Source: Oscillospiraceae bacterium
Lineage (GTDB): Bacteria; Bacillota; Clostridia; Oscillospirales; Oscillospiraceae
DNA: 18,595 nucleotides
Direction of reading: 5' to 3'
Assembly: GCA_016297855.1 (NCBI GenBank)
Contig: JAEDFW010000020.1
Location: 1-18,595, forward strand
Shown: in pieces, positions 6,067-13,865 of the stretch
How positions within the stretch are numbered: the first letter of the stretch is position 1
Layout of the letters: every line of letters begins with the position of its first letter
Notes under the pieces: generated by a model
Told to the model about the DNA's origin: nothing
The model's database searches: none
Seen by the model: only the letters and a program-made list of their open reading frames with translations
Translations under genes and position numbers: made by a program

Positions 6067-8277
6067 ATGAAAATCATACATTTGATCTCCGGCGGCGACG
6101 TGGGCGGTGCAAAGACGCATGTGCTGTCTTTGCTGCAGGGGCTGGGAAAAACCGAGCAGGTGCGGCTGGTATGCTTTACGGACGGCGCGTTTGCGGATGA
6201 TGCGCGCGCGATGGGCATCGACACGCTCGTGCTGGACAGCGGCGTGGCGTCCAGCATCCGCACGCTATCGGACATGATCTGCACCGAGGGCTTTGAGATC
6301 GTCCACTGCCATGGCTCGCGCGCAAACATGATCGGTGCGATTTTGAAGCGCAGGATCAACGTCCCCATTGTCACCACGGTGCACAGCGACTACCGGCTCG
6401 ACTATCTCGGTAGACCCTTCCATCGCATGACCTACGGCACGATCAATACCGTTGCGCTGCGGCTGTTCGACTACCATATCGGCGTATCCGATTCGATGGT
6501 GCAGCTGCTCATCTCGCGCGGCTTTGACCCGCAGACGATGTTCTCCATCTACAACGGCGTAGATTTTTCGTGCACGCAGACCAAGCTGACCCGCGCGGAA
6601 TACTTTTCCAGCATCGGCCTGCAGGCAGATGAAGATACGGTGGTATTCGGCATCGCTGCCAGACTGTCTCCCGTGAAGGACATTTCCACGCTCATCCGCG
6701 GCTTTGCCGCGGCCAATAAGACCTGTCCCAACACGCGGCTCGTTATCGCCGGTGACGGAGAAGAACGTGAAATGCTGCAGTCGCTTGCACGCAGTGTCTG
6801 CGCGCCGGGCACATGCGTGTTTGCCGGCTGGGTGTCGGATACGGATAGTTTTTACAATGCTATCGACGTCAATACACTTTCGTCTTTGTCCGAGGCGTTT
6901 CCCTACGCGCTGCCGGAAGGCGCGCGGATGCACTGCGCGACCATTGCCACGCACGTGGGCGGCGTGCCGTATATTATCGAAAACGGCGTGACGGGACTGC
7001 TGTTCGAGCCGCGCGATGTCGATACGCTGACGGAGCATATGAAGCGTTTGGCCGAAAACGCTGTATTCCGCCGGCAGCTGGCGGAAAACCTCTATGAGCG
7101 GGCCTCGGAAAAGCTCTCTGTCGATGCGACGGTGAATCACCAGAAAGAGATCTACCGCACCATTTTACGCCAGCAAGCGCGTCCGAAGCAGAAGCGCCGG
7201 GGTGTGCTGATCTGCGGCGCCTACGGAAAGGGAAACGCCGGCGACGACGCGATTCTGGAGGCGATTTTGCGCCAGATGCGAAATATTGACGCGGACATGC
7301 CCATCTGTGTGCTTTCACACAACCCCAAACAGACGCGGCTTCGCTACCATGTGGGTGCGGTACATGTATTCAATCCCTTTGCGTTCTGGCCCGTGATGCG
7401 CCGGACGAAGCTGTATTTGTCGGGTGGTGGCAGTCTCATTCAGGATCAGACCAGCACCCGCTCTCTAAAATACTACCTGCTCAGCATTTCCCTTGCAAAA
7501 ATGGCCGGCTGCCGCGTGCTCATGTACGGCTGCGGCATCGGGCCTGTGAATGTGCCAGCCAACCGCCGGCAGGCCGCGCGCGTCATCAACCGATGCGTTG
7601 ACGCGATCACGCTGCGCGAGGATCTGTCCGCCGAGGAGCTCAAAAGCATGGGCGTAACAGAGCCCAAGGTCTACGTCACGGCAGACCCGGCATTATTGCT
7701 GCAGCCCGGTTCTGTCGGTGCGGTAGACGGCTTTCTGCTCAATAACAACCTCGACCCGAACGGAAAGTATGCGCTGTTCGTGCTGCGGCCGTGGAAGGGA
7801 TTTGAGCGAAAAAAGCAGGCGTTCGTGGATGCTGCAAATTATGTTAACCAGAAATACGGTCTCACACCGGTGTTCTTCGCGCTAGAGCCGAATCGTGACG
7901 TTGCGCCCTGCAGAGAGGTCGCTGCAGCGCTCACATGTGAAAGCCATCTCATCGAAGCGCCGTATGACGAGACGCTCATCATCGGCATGATGAAAAAGAT
8001 GCGCGTGGTCGTGTCCATGCGCCTGCATACGCTTATCTTTGCCTCAAGCGTGGGCGCGCCGCTGGTGGCTGTCTCGTACGACCCCAAGGTCACGGGCTTT
8101 ATGCGCTACATCGGGCAGAAGCACTGCGTGTATTTTGATGATGTGACGGGCGAAAATCTCCGCGCGCTCACGGATGCGGCGTTGGCCGAACACTGCGCCT
8201 ACGATGTCTCGCACCTGCAGGAGCTGGTGAAGCAGAACGAGACGGTGGCAAGAGCCTTATTGGAGGAAGAAGCATGA
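6067..8277 (+). CDS. csaB: Fusion: GT4 glycosyltransferase + CsaB-like polysaccharide pyruvyl transferase
   Basis: A 736-residue two-domain protein. Residues 1-365 are a GT-B glycosyltransferase of family 4: the glycine-rich start HLISGGDVGGAKTH (5-18), AARLSPVKD (197-205), and the EX7E nucleotide-sugar motif at Glu276/Glu284 (EAFPYALPE). After a basic linker (about 368-378) comes a pyruvyl transferase domain: GAYGKGNAGDDAIL (384-397), GGGSLIQDQTS (453-463), and SMRLHTLIFA with the conserved histidine near the C-terminus. CsaB adds ketal pyruvate to secondary cell wall polymer, creating the ligand for SLH domains of S-layer proteins. Start: GGAG six bases before ATG 6067. The last codons overlap the next gene (ATGA). 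There is no frameshift or stop at the junction, so the fusion appears genuine. The sugar donor is unknown. Confidence 0.88.
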   Translation: MKIIHLISGGDVGGAKTHVLSLLQGLGKTEQVRLVCFTDGAFADDARAMGIDTLVLDSGVASSIRTLSDMICTEGFEIVHCHGSRANMIGAILKRRINVPIVTTVHSDYRLDYLGRPFHRMTYGTINTVALRLFDYHIGVSDSMVQLLISRGFDPQTMFSIYNGVDFSCTQTKLTRAEYFSSIGLQADEDTVVFGIAARLSPVKDISTLIRGFAAANKTCPNTRLVIAGDGEEREMLQSLARSVCAPGTCVFAGWVSDTDSFYNAIDVNTLSSLSEAFPYALPEGARMHCATIATHVGGVPYIIENGVTGLLFEPRDVDTLTEHMKRLAENAVFRRQLAENLYERASEKLSVDATVNHQKEIYRTILRQQARPKQKRRGVLICGAYGKGNAGDDAILEAILRQMRNIDADMPICVLSHNPKQTRLRYHVGAVHVFNPFAFWPVMRRTKLYLSGGGSLIQDQTSTRSLKYYLLSISLAKMAGCRVLMYGCGIGPVNVPANRRQAARVINRCVDAITLREDLSAEELKSMGVTEPKVYVTADPALLLQPGSVGAVDGFLLNNNLDPNGKYALFVLRPWKGFERKKQAFVDAANYVNQKYGLTPVFFALEPNRDVAPCREVAAALTCESHLIEAPYDETLIIGMMKKMRVVVSMRLHTLIFASSVGAPLVAVSYDPKVTGFMRYIGQKHCVYFDDVTGENLRALTDAALAEHCAYDVSHLQELVKQNETVARALLEEEA

Positions 8278-9422
8278 AGAAGATCGTTTGTTTGGCCACC
8301 TCTCCGTGGTATCCCATCCCGACGAGAAAGCAGCAGGTGATGCGCCGTATCCCGGACGCGGAGATTCTGTACTTTGATCCGTCGGTCAGTCTTCTCGCGC
8401 CTCTGCGCGACAAGGCAGCGAAGCCTTCGCTGACTGCATACAAAAAGCCCGGCGAACGGGTAAAAGACAACATCACGGTCTACCGGCTGCCGCCGGTGCT
8501 GCCGTTTTTCAACAAGTTCCGGTTCATCAACCGTCTGAATCAGAAGCGCATGGCGCGCTTTGTGTGCAGAAAGATGCGCGAAAACGGATTTGAAAATCCG
8601 ATTCTCTGGGTCTACTCGCCGGTGACGGCCGATCTTGTGGATCATGTACCGCACAGCGCGCTGGTCTATGACTGCGTCGACCGGCACTCGGCCTACGGCG
8701 GCTTTATGAACCCGCAGCTTGTCGATGCGATGGAGCTGGAGCTGGCGGGGAAGGCCGACGCCGTGTTTGCCACGGCGGATTCTCTGGCCGAGCGCCTGCG
8801 CAAGGCAAAGCCGGACGCGCGGTTTATTCCCAACGGCGCGAATTTCGAGCGTTTTGTGCAGGCCTCGCAGCCGCAGCCGGTTCCGGAAGACATGCAGGAG
8901 ATTCCGCATCCCATCTTCGGCTTCGTCGGTGCGCTGCAGACATGCATCGAGTACGGCTATGTGGAAACGGCAGCCAGAGCGCACCCCGAGTGGAGCTTTG
9001 TCTGGATTGGCAACGAAAAGCCGGGCGCAGATCTTTCTGCGCTGCGGCAGCTTGCAAACGTGTATTTTCTCGGCGTCAAGCCCAATGAGAAGCTGCCGGA
9101 ATATCTGGCGCAGTTTGACGCATGCCTCAACCTGTTTGCCGAGAGCGAACTGAGCAAGGACGTGAGCCCGCTCAAGTTTTACGAGTACCTTGCCACCGGC
9201 AAGCCCATCATCTCCACGCGCCAGCCTGATCAGGTGCTGCAGTACACGCCCATCATCCACATCGCAGCTACTGCGCAGGACTTCATTTCCTGCTGCGAAC
9301 AGGCGCTGCGTGACACGCAGCCTGAACGCGTAAGTGCGCGCATCGAAGAAGGCCGTAAAAGCTCGTGGGACGCGCGCGTGAGGGAAATCTGCGCCGTGCT
9401 GGAGGAAAAGAACATCTTCTGA
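8274..9422 (+). CDS. Glycosyltransferase, TuaH-like
   Basis: A 382-residue GT-B protein. The motifs VYDCVDRHS (131-139), PNGANFERF (186-194) and SPLKFYEYLATGKP (298-311) match the group containing Bacillus TuaH (teichuronic acid glycosyltransferase) and similar group 1 enzymes. The last motif binds the nucleotide sugar in GT4-like folds. No TM segment is visible, so it probably acts at the cytoplasmic face of the membrane on a lipid-linked glycan. Its ATG overlaps the stop of the fusion gene by four bases and follows GGAGG with seven bases between, so the two should be made together. Its likely role is addition of one sugar to the polymer later pyruvylated by the upstream protein. Donor and acceptor cannot be predicted. 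Confidence 0.8.
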   Translation: MKKIVCLATSPWYPIPTRKQQVMRRIPDAEILYFDPSVSLLAPLRDKAAKPSLTAYKKPGERVKDNITVYRLPPVLPFFNKFRFINRLNQKRMARFVCRKMRENGFENPILWVYSPVTADLVDHVPHSALVYDCVDRHSAYGGFMNPQLVDAMELELAGKADAVFATADSLAERLRKAKPDARFIPNGANFERFVQASQPQPVPEDMQEIPHPIFGFVGALQTCIEYGYVETAARAHPEWSFVWIGNEKPGADLSALRQLANVYFLGVKPNEKLPEYLAQFDACLNLFAESELSKDVSPLKFYEYLATGKPIISTRQPDQVLQYTPIIHIAATAQDFISCCEQALRDTQPERVSARIEEGRKSSWDARVREICAVLEEKNIF

Positions 9423-9499
9423 AAACCGGCGTCTGTCTGGGACGGCCGGCTTAGCGTGCAAAGACGGCCTTTTGGGAGCGCGTGCCCGCAGCCTGCTGC

Positions 9500-9540
9500 A
9501 AAAAAAGTCGGCCACCCGCATTGGGTGGCCGGTTTTTATT
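9500..9540. terminator. Bidirectional intrinsic terminator
   Basis: The stem CGGCCACCC (9509-9517) pairs with GGGTGGCCG (9523-9531) around a five-base loop. On the plus strand GTTTTTATT follows; on the minus strand the run of seven A at 9500-9506 gives a T-tract. It ends both the TuaH-like gene and the convergent cysteine-rich gene, whose TAA stop (9536-9538) lies in the T-tract. A weaker GC-rich hairpin occurs at about 9426-9448. Confidence 0.9.
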
Positions 9541-10381
9541 CGGTCCGGGCGCAGCCGGTGCAGCTCTGTGACGGCGGAATGCAGGCGTTGTTTTTTGAGG
9601 GGAAAAACGCGTCGATGGGAAAATCGATCTGAGAGAAAACTTCGCAGGGATTCTCGGCCGCCGCGCCGCCGGCATTGGGGCATTCTTTATTGGGAATGCA
9701 GTAGTCGAACGTAGGCAGCAGCAACTGCGTGTCGCGCTCGAGGCGCGTGATGGAAAACTGGCCGATGGTCACGAGCAGGCGTTTGCACTCGCCGCTGAGC
9801 ACGAGATCACCCTCAAAGCACTCGAGGATTGCGTCCGGGATCTGCGGCGTGTCGGCCGTGCAGCAGCAGTTGCAGGCGCATACATCCTGCACGCGTGAAC
9901 CGAGGATGATGGGATCGACCACCTCGACCACGGCCTGCGGCAGCGAACCTGACTGGATGGACTGCTTACACAGGCACGACTTGCACATCCGGCTGGAAAA
10001 GACCTTCGCGCTCGTTTCACCGCCAAAGAGCACCATCCGCTTTGAGAAAATGCCCAGGCCCGTGATGGTGACGGGCCGTCCGCCCGGGACGGATGCGTCT
10101 GCGATGATGCGGTAGTAGAACGTGACGTCGACGGTAAAATTGCCGGTGTTAAAGGGAACGGCCTCCACCTGCACGCCGACGTGCAGCAGCTCGACGAATC
10201 TGGCACGCGCGGCATTGGAGCAGTCGAGCGCGTGCTGAGAATCCACGGTTAAGTACACATGCAGATCTTCTATGCAGTCTTTGGCCAGACAGCTGTCTGT
10301 GATTTTATCTGTGTGCACGCAGACCGCTTCCCGGATTGCCCGCAGATCGCAAGCCGGATTGACTTGACTGGTATCTTGCAT
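9536..10381 (-). CDS. Cysteine-rich conserved hypothetical protein
   Basis: A 281-residue protein with 21 cysteines and no signal peptide or TM segment. The cysteines cluster: four in the first 35 residues (within CVHTDKITDSCLAKDC), three in CKSCLC mid-protein, five in CACNCCC, and six in the last 60 residues. Between them are beta-type segments such as FTVDVTFYYRI and AVVEVVDPIILGSR. I recall similar proteins, with the same start (REAVC...TDK..DSC..KDC.EDL) and the VVEVVDPI block, as conserved hypotheticals in spore-forming Clostridia, but no characterised member. The cysteine content would suit disulphide crosslinking in a spore coat or metal binding; both are inference. The ATG at 10381 follows GGGAGG with seven bases between; an upstream in-frame ATG at 10399 has no good site. 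It stands alone, divergent from wecG. Confidence 0.82.
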   Translation of the reverse strand: MQDTSQVNPACDLRAIREAVCVHTDKITDSCLAKDCIEDLHVYLTVDSQHALDCSNAARARFVELLHVGVQVEAVPFNTGNFTVDVTFYYRIIADASVPGGRPVTITGLGIFSKRMVLFGGETSAKVFSSRMCKSCLCKQSIQSGSLPQAVVEVVDPIILGSRVQDVCACNCCCTADTPQIPDAILECFEGDLVLSGECKRLLVTIGQFSITRLERDTQLLLPTFDYCIPNKECPNAGGAAAENPCEVFSQIDFPIDAFFPSKNNACIPPSQSCTGCARTE

Positions 10382-10483
10382 CGGATTACCTCCCAACATG
10401 ATGATAAAGCATAGGCTTTCATAACAGTTTATGCCGGTGTGCGGAAAAGTGAAACACAGACTGCTTTGTTTTTGCTTAGCAGA

Positions 10484-10512
10484 TGGACAAATCGGCGCGG
10501 ATGTGCTAGGAT
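10484..10512 (+). promoter_or_regulatory. Sigma-A promoter for the wecG operon
   Basis: TGGACA (10484-10489), a 17-base spacer and TAGGAT (10507-10512) preceded by TGC, giving an extended -10. Transcription would start near 10519, about 30 bases before the ATG. Confidence 0.6.
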
Positions 10513-10533
10513 AGAAGCAGATATTATCGTGGT

Positions 10534-10539
10534 GAGGTG
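10534..10539 (+). promoter_or_regulatory. Shine-Dalgarno site deciding the wecG start
   Basis: GAGGTG lies nine bases before ATG 10549. A possible GTG start at 10537 lies inside this site and has none of its own, so the ATG is preferred. Confidence 0.65.
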
Positions 10540-10548
10540 TGCCCGCCT

Positions 10549-11286
10549 ATGAAAACAGGCGTGATGGGGATCGCGTTTGACAACGTAACGATGGAGGAAG
10601 CGCTTGCACGCGCATGCGAGCTTTTGACGCTTGCGCGCGCGGCGTATGTGGTTACGCCGAACGCCGAGATCGCGTATGAGGCAATGCACGACGAAGATCT
10701 GCGTGCGCTTTTGAATGGCGCGGACATGGTCCTGCCTGACGGTGCGGGTGTGGTGCTGGCGTCGAAGATTCTCAAAAAACCGCTTAGGCAGAAGGTCGCG
10801 GGCGTGGATTTTGCCGCCGGGCTTCTGCGGGAACTTTCCAAAACCGGCGGGCGGCTGTATCTGCTGGGCAGCAAACCGGGCGTGGCTGAGCAGGCTGCGC
10901 AGAAGATGCTGGCGCAGAATCCGGGCCTTGTTATCTGCGGCATGGCCGACGGATACTTCAAGGATGAAGACGACGTGGTGCGGCGGATCAATGAAGCTGC
11001 GCCCGATGTGCTGTTTGTGTGCCTTGGCGCGCCGAAGCAGGAAATTTTCATGCAGGCACACCAAAAAGAACTGCACGTTCATTTGATGGTCGGCCTCGGC
11101 GGCACGCTCGATGCGTTTGCCGGGACGGTCAAACGCGCGCCGAAGTGGATGATCCGGCTGAATCTGGAGTGGCTGTACCGCCTGATCAAAGAGCCGAAGC
11201 GCTTCAGGCGGATGCTGCGGCTGCCGAAATATATCCTGGCTGTTGTGGCCGAACGGATAAGAGGGAAGAAAACATGGGAAAACTGA
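10549..11286 (+). CDS. WecG/TagA/CpsF family glycosyltransferase
   Basis: A 245-residue member of the GT26 family. It has the conserved YVVTPNAEIAYEA block with Thr36, VLPDGAGVV with Asp64, YLLGSKPGVAEQAA, the CLGAPKQE turn and VGLGGTLDAFAG. Thr36 and Asp64 appear equivalent to the catalytic Thr37 and Asp65 reported for Thermoanaerobacter TagA. The C-terminal tail (WMIRLNLEWLYRLIKEPKR onward) is the basic, amphipathic membrane-targeting appendage of this family. TagA and WecG transfer N-acetylmannosamine or a related sugar to undecaprenyl-diphospho-GlcNAc, an early step of teichoic acid or similar polymer synthesis. With the glycosyltransferases and CsaB domain upstream it probably starts the same secondary cell wall polymer. 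It overlaps tmk by 13 bases. The exact sugar is unknown. Confidence 0.9.
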   Translation: MKTGVMGIAFDNVTMEEALARACELLTLARAAYVVTPNAEIAYEAMHDEDLRALLNGADMVLPDGAGVVLASKILKKPLRQKVAGVDFAAGLLRELSKTGGRLYLLGSKPGVAEQAAQKMLAQNPGLVICGMADGYFKDEDDVVRRINEAAPDVLFVCLGAPKQEIFMQAHQKELHVHLMVGLGGTLDAFAGTVKRAPKWMIRLNLEWLYRLIKEPKRFRRMLRLPKYILAVVAERIRGKKTWEN

Positions 11287-11942
11287 TCGTGTTCGAGGGA
11301 ACGGACGGATCCGGAAAATCCACGCAATTTGCCATGCTCACCAAGCGGCTGAAGCAGGAGCATGTTGATTTTAGAAAGCTGCAGTTCCCGCAGTATCTGG
11401 AGCCGTCGTCCGCGCTCATCCGCATGTATCTCAACGGGGAGTTCGGAGACAAGCCCACCGACGTCAATCCTTATGCCGCCTCCACATTCTATGCAGTCGA
11501 TCGCTATGCGTCCTATCAAAAGGTGTGGAGATCCTATTATCAGCAGGGCGGCGTGATGCTCTCCGACCGTTACACCACTTCCAATGCCGTGCATCAGGGC
11601 GGCAAGGTAACGGGCGCAGAACGCGAGGCGTTTTTCCAGTGGCTGTATGATTTCGAGTATACGCGCATGGGTCTGCCGCAGCCGGATCTGGTGATTTGTC
11701 TGGATATGCCGACAGAGACGGCAATGGAACTCATGCGCAGGCGTGAAAAGGATACCGGCACGCATGCCGATATTCATGAGCGTGATGTGCAGTACCTGCG
11801 CCACTGCCGTGAAACGGCGCTGGAGGCGGCTGCGTATTATGGCTGGACGGTTGTTCCGTGCGTGGAAAACGGAACGCTTCGAACGGTTGAGCAGATCCAC
11901 GAGCAGATCTATTCATATGTGAAACAATGTCTGGAGGAATAA
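11274..11942 (+). CDS. tmk: Thymidylate kinase (dTMP kinase)
   Basis: A 222-residue P-loop kinase converting dTMP to dTDP for DNA synthesis in the cytoplasm. The Walker A motif FEGTDGSGKST is at residues 7-17 with Lys15. The DRY motif is at 98-100 within SDRYTTSNAVHQGG, the dTMP-binding signature, and the arginine-rich lid region is RRREKDTGTHADIHERD. The ATG at 11274 follows GAGGG with eight bases between and overlaps wecG by 13 bases. The longer open frame upstream is only a shadow of wecG. At about 220 residues it is close to the usual length. The FPQY...SSALIRMYLNGEFG stretch is typical of clostridial thymidylate kinases. A related deoxynucleoside kinase is possible but less likely. Confidence 0.9.
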   Translation: MGKLIVFEGTDGSGKSTQFAMLTKRLKQEHVDFRKLQFPQYLEPSSALIRMYLNGEFGDKPTDVNPYAASTFYAVDRYASYQKVWRSYYQQGGVMLSDRYTTSNAVHQGGKVTGAEREAFFQWLYDFEYTRMGLPQPDLVICLDMPTETAMELMRRREKDTGTHADIHERDVQYLRHCRETALEAAAYYGWTVVPCVENGTLRTVEQIHEQIYSYVKQCLEE

Positions 11943-11944
11943 AA

Positions 11945-12487
11945 ATGGTTGCTATGATTCTCGGAACCGGCTTTGAGCCGTTGGAAGCGGTTGCGCCCTG
12001 TGATATTCTGCGGCGCGGCGGTGTGGAAGTGAAGCTTGCCGCGATCGGAGATCCTCTGGTCGAGGCAGGTCATGGCGTGCGCGTCCAAGCGGACTGCACG
12101 CTTGCAGAGCTGGATGCGGCAAACCTTGAGATGGTCATCCTGCCCGGAGGCCTTGGCGGTGTGCAGGCCATCGGCGCGAGCGCGGCTGCACTTGCGCTGG
12201 TGCGCGAGGTCTATCATGCCGGCGGATATGTCGCTGCAATCTGCGCCGGGCCGACGGTCCTTGCCAAGCTCGGCCTTCTTGAAGGAAAGCAGGCTACCTG
12301 CTATCCGGGCTGCGAGGGACAGATGGCCGGCGCGCTGATGCAGAACGCCGCGGTGGTTCGCGACGGACGGATCATCACCGGCCGCGCAGCAGGCGCCGCA
12401 GCGGATTTCGGCCTTGCGCTTCTGGCCGCCCTGAAGGGCGAGCAGGAGGCCAAGCGTGTGGCCGATGAGATCGTATATGTGTGCTGA
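11945..12487 (+). CDS. DJ-1/PfpI family protein
   Basis: A 180-residue protein of the DJ-1 branch (TIGR01383-like). The nucleophile elbow is AAICAGP with Cys100, and the conserved acidic residue that lowers its pKa is Glu14 in GFEPLEAVAP. LEMVILPGGLGG forms the preceding strand and loop. DJ-1 relatives act as glyoxalases, deglycases or chaperones, and many clostridial members are uncharacterised; the sequence does not tell which. The ATG at 11945 follows GGAGG with seven bases between, two bases after the tmk stop; an in-frame ATG at 11927 inside tmk is less suitable. It lies in the run wecG-tmk-this gene-mltG and is probably cotranscribed with them. Confidence 0.88.
   Translation: MVAMILGTGFEPLEAVAPCDILRRGGVEVKLAAIGDPLVEAGHGVRVQADCTLAELDAANLEMVILPGGLGGVQAIGASAAALALVREVYHAGGYVAAICAGPTVLAKLGLLEGKQATCYPGCEGQMAGALMQNAAVVRDGRIITGRAAGAAADFGLALLAALKGEQEAKRVADEIVYVC
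12444..12449 (+). promoter_or_regulatory. Shine-Dalgarno-like AGGAGG before an alternative mltG start
   Basis: AGGAGG inside the DJ-1 gene lies six bases before an in-frame GTG at 12456. The annotated ATG at 12510 has only a weak GGGACGG upstream. If the GTG is used, MltG gains 18 residues and overlaps the DJ-1 gene by 32 bases. Confidence 0.35.
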
Positions 12488-12509
12488 CGAACACGGAACG
12501 GGACGGCCT

Positions 12510-13865
12510 ATGTCTGAACACGAGGATCAGAATTTTGATTTTTCGGGCGATCAGCTTGACGGCGACTCGCTGGACGAATTGTTGCGCAGTACGCGCGAGG
12601 AACTGGCGCGGCTGGATGCGCTGATGGGTCCCGGGGGCGACGAAGAGCAGCCGGCTGCGGATGAAGCGACGCAGATGCCGCTGTTTGAGCCCGAGCTGCC
12701 GGAGGAGTATGCCGATCTCACGGCGGACACGGACATGGCAGACGAACCGGAGGAAGCGCCCAGACAGCGTCTGCCTGCGGGCGTGAAGGTGCTTTTATAT
12801 GTGTGCTGCGTGCTGGCGGCGTCGGTGCTGTTGGCCGTCGGCGCATGGAAGTGCGCTGACGATGTGCTGGCGCTCACCAAGCAGGACCGCACAGTGACGT
12901 TTCCCGTGTCCGAGGGTGAGTCGATCGCTTCGGTTGCCGGCAGGCTCAAGGACGAGGGGCTTGTGGAGTACGAGTGGCTGTTCAAGTTCTACTGCTGGTT
13001 CTCGCACGCCGAGCGTAAGATCGAGCCGGGTACCTATGAACTCAATAATCTCTACGACTATCATGCGCTGGTGAACGGCATGATCGCCACGTCGACTGAC
13101 CGCGCGACCGTCACCGTTACCGTGCCTGAGGGCTACGAGTCCAAGGATATTTTCCGGCTTCTGGAAGAAAGCGGAGTCTGTGCGGCCGCCGATCTCGAGC
13201 AGACGGCAGCGGAATACCAGTTTGACTATGCATTTTTGCGTGGTCTGGAATACGGCAGCAAGACACGGCTGGAGGGGTATCTGTTCCCGGACACCTACGA
13301 GTTTTATGTAAACGACAAGCCGGAGAATGTGCTTGATAAATTCCTGCGCAACTTTGATAACAAACTGACGGACCAGATGTATGACGACGTCGCGGCGCTC
13401 AATGCCCGTCTGCGCGAAAAGATGCAGGCGAGCGGCTTTACCGACACAGAGATCGCAAATGCCGAGCTTACCATGCACGATGTAATTATTGTGGCTTCGC
13501 TGGTGGAAAAAGAGACGGCAAAAACGTCCGAGAGCGCGACCATCGCCTCAGTCATCTACAACCGTCTTTGCAGCAAGCTCTATCCGTGTCTGCAGATCGA
13601 CGCGACCATCCAGTATGCTCTGGACGAGCGCAAGGAGGTCCTGAGCGAGCAGGACAAGTACGTCATCAGCCCCTACAACACCTATACCAATGCAGGTCTG
13701 CCCGCCGGGCCGATTGCAAACCCGGGTATGGGTTCCATCCGCGCGGCGCTGTATCCGGCGGATACGGACTACTATTTCTACGCGCTCGGTACGAGCGGCG
13801 TGCACCACTTCTCAAAGACCTACTACGAGCATCAGGACTTCCTGGCTGAAATGGAGAACAACTAA
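12510..13865 (+). CDS. mltG: Endolytic murein transglycosylase MltG (YceG-like)
   Basis: A 451-residue protein that cleaves nascent glycan strands on the outer membrane face, thought to set strand length. A long acidic cytoplasmic region (1-89) precedes one TM (about 92-115). A LysM-like segment follows (about 128-155, SEGESIASVAGRLKDEG), then the YceG domain with LEGYLFPDTYEFY (254-266). The catalytic glutamate is probably Glu333 in VASLVEKET, followed by NRL, DATIQYAL, SPYNTYTNAGLPAGPIANPG and HHFSKTYYEH, all family hallmarks. The ATG at 12510 gives a normal-looking N-terminus but has a weak ribosome site; a GTG at 12456 with a better site is the alternative. The stop abuts the next ATG without a gap. 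Confidence 0.92.
   Translation: MSEHEDQNFDFSGDQLDGDSLDELLRSTREELARLDALMGPGGDEEQPAADEATQMPLFEPELPEEYADLTADTDMADEPEEAPRQRLPAGVKVLLYVCCVLAASVLLAVGAWKCADDVLALTKQDRTVTFPVSEGESIASVAGRLKDEGLVEYEWLFKFYCWFSHAERKIEPGTYELNNLYDYHALVNGMIATSTDRATVTVTVPEGYESKDIFRLLEESGVCAAADLEQTAAEYQFDYAFLRGLEYGSKTRLEGYLFPDTYEFYVNDKPENVLDKFLRNFDNKLTDQMYDDVAALNARLREKMQASGFTDTEIANAELTMHDVIIVASLVEKETAKTSESATIASVIYNRLCSKLYPCLQIDATIQYALDERKEVLSEQDKYVISPYNTYTNAGLPAGPIANPGMGSIRAALYPADTDYYFYALGTSGVHHFSKTYYEHQDFLAEMENN

Noticed and set aside
8199..9683. Open frame of 494 codons on the minus strand opposite the TuaH-like gene
   Set aside because: It crosses the terminator region and a well-supported gene, and it is basic and low in recognisable motifs.
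10382..10450. CATAAACT on the minus strand upstream of the cysteine-rich gene, near the sigma-E -10 consensus
   Set aside because: No matching -35 element is found at a suitable distance, so a sporulation promoter cannot be claimed from sequence.
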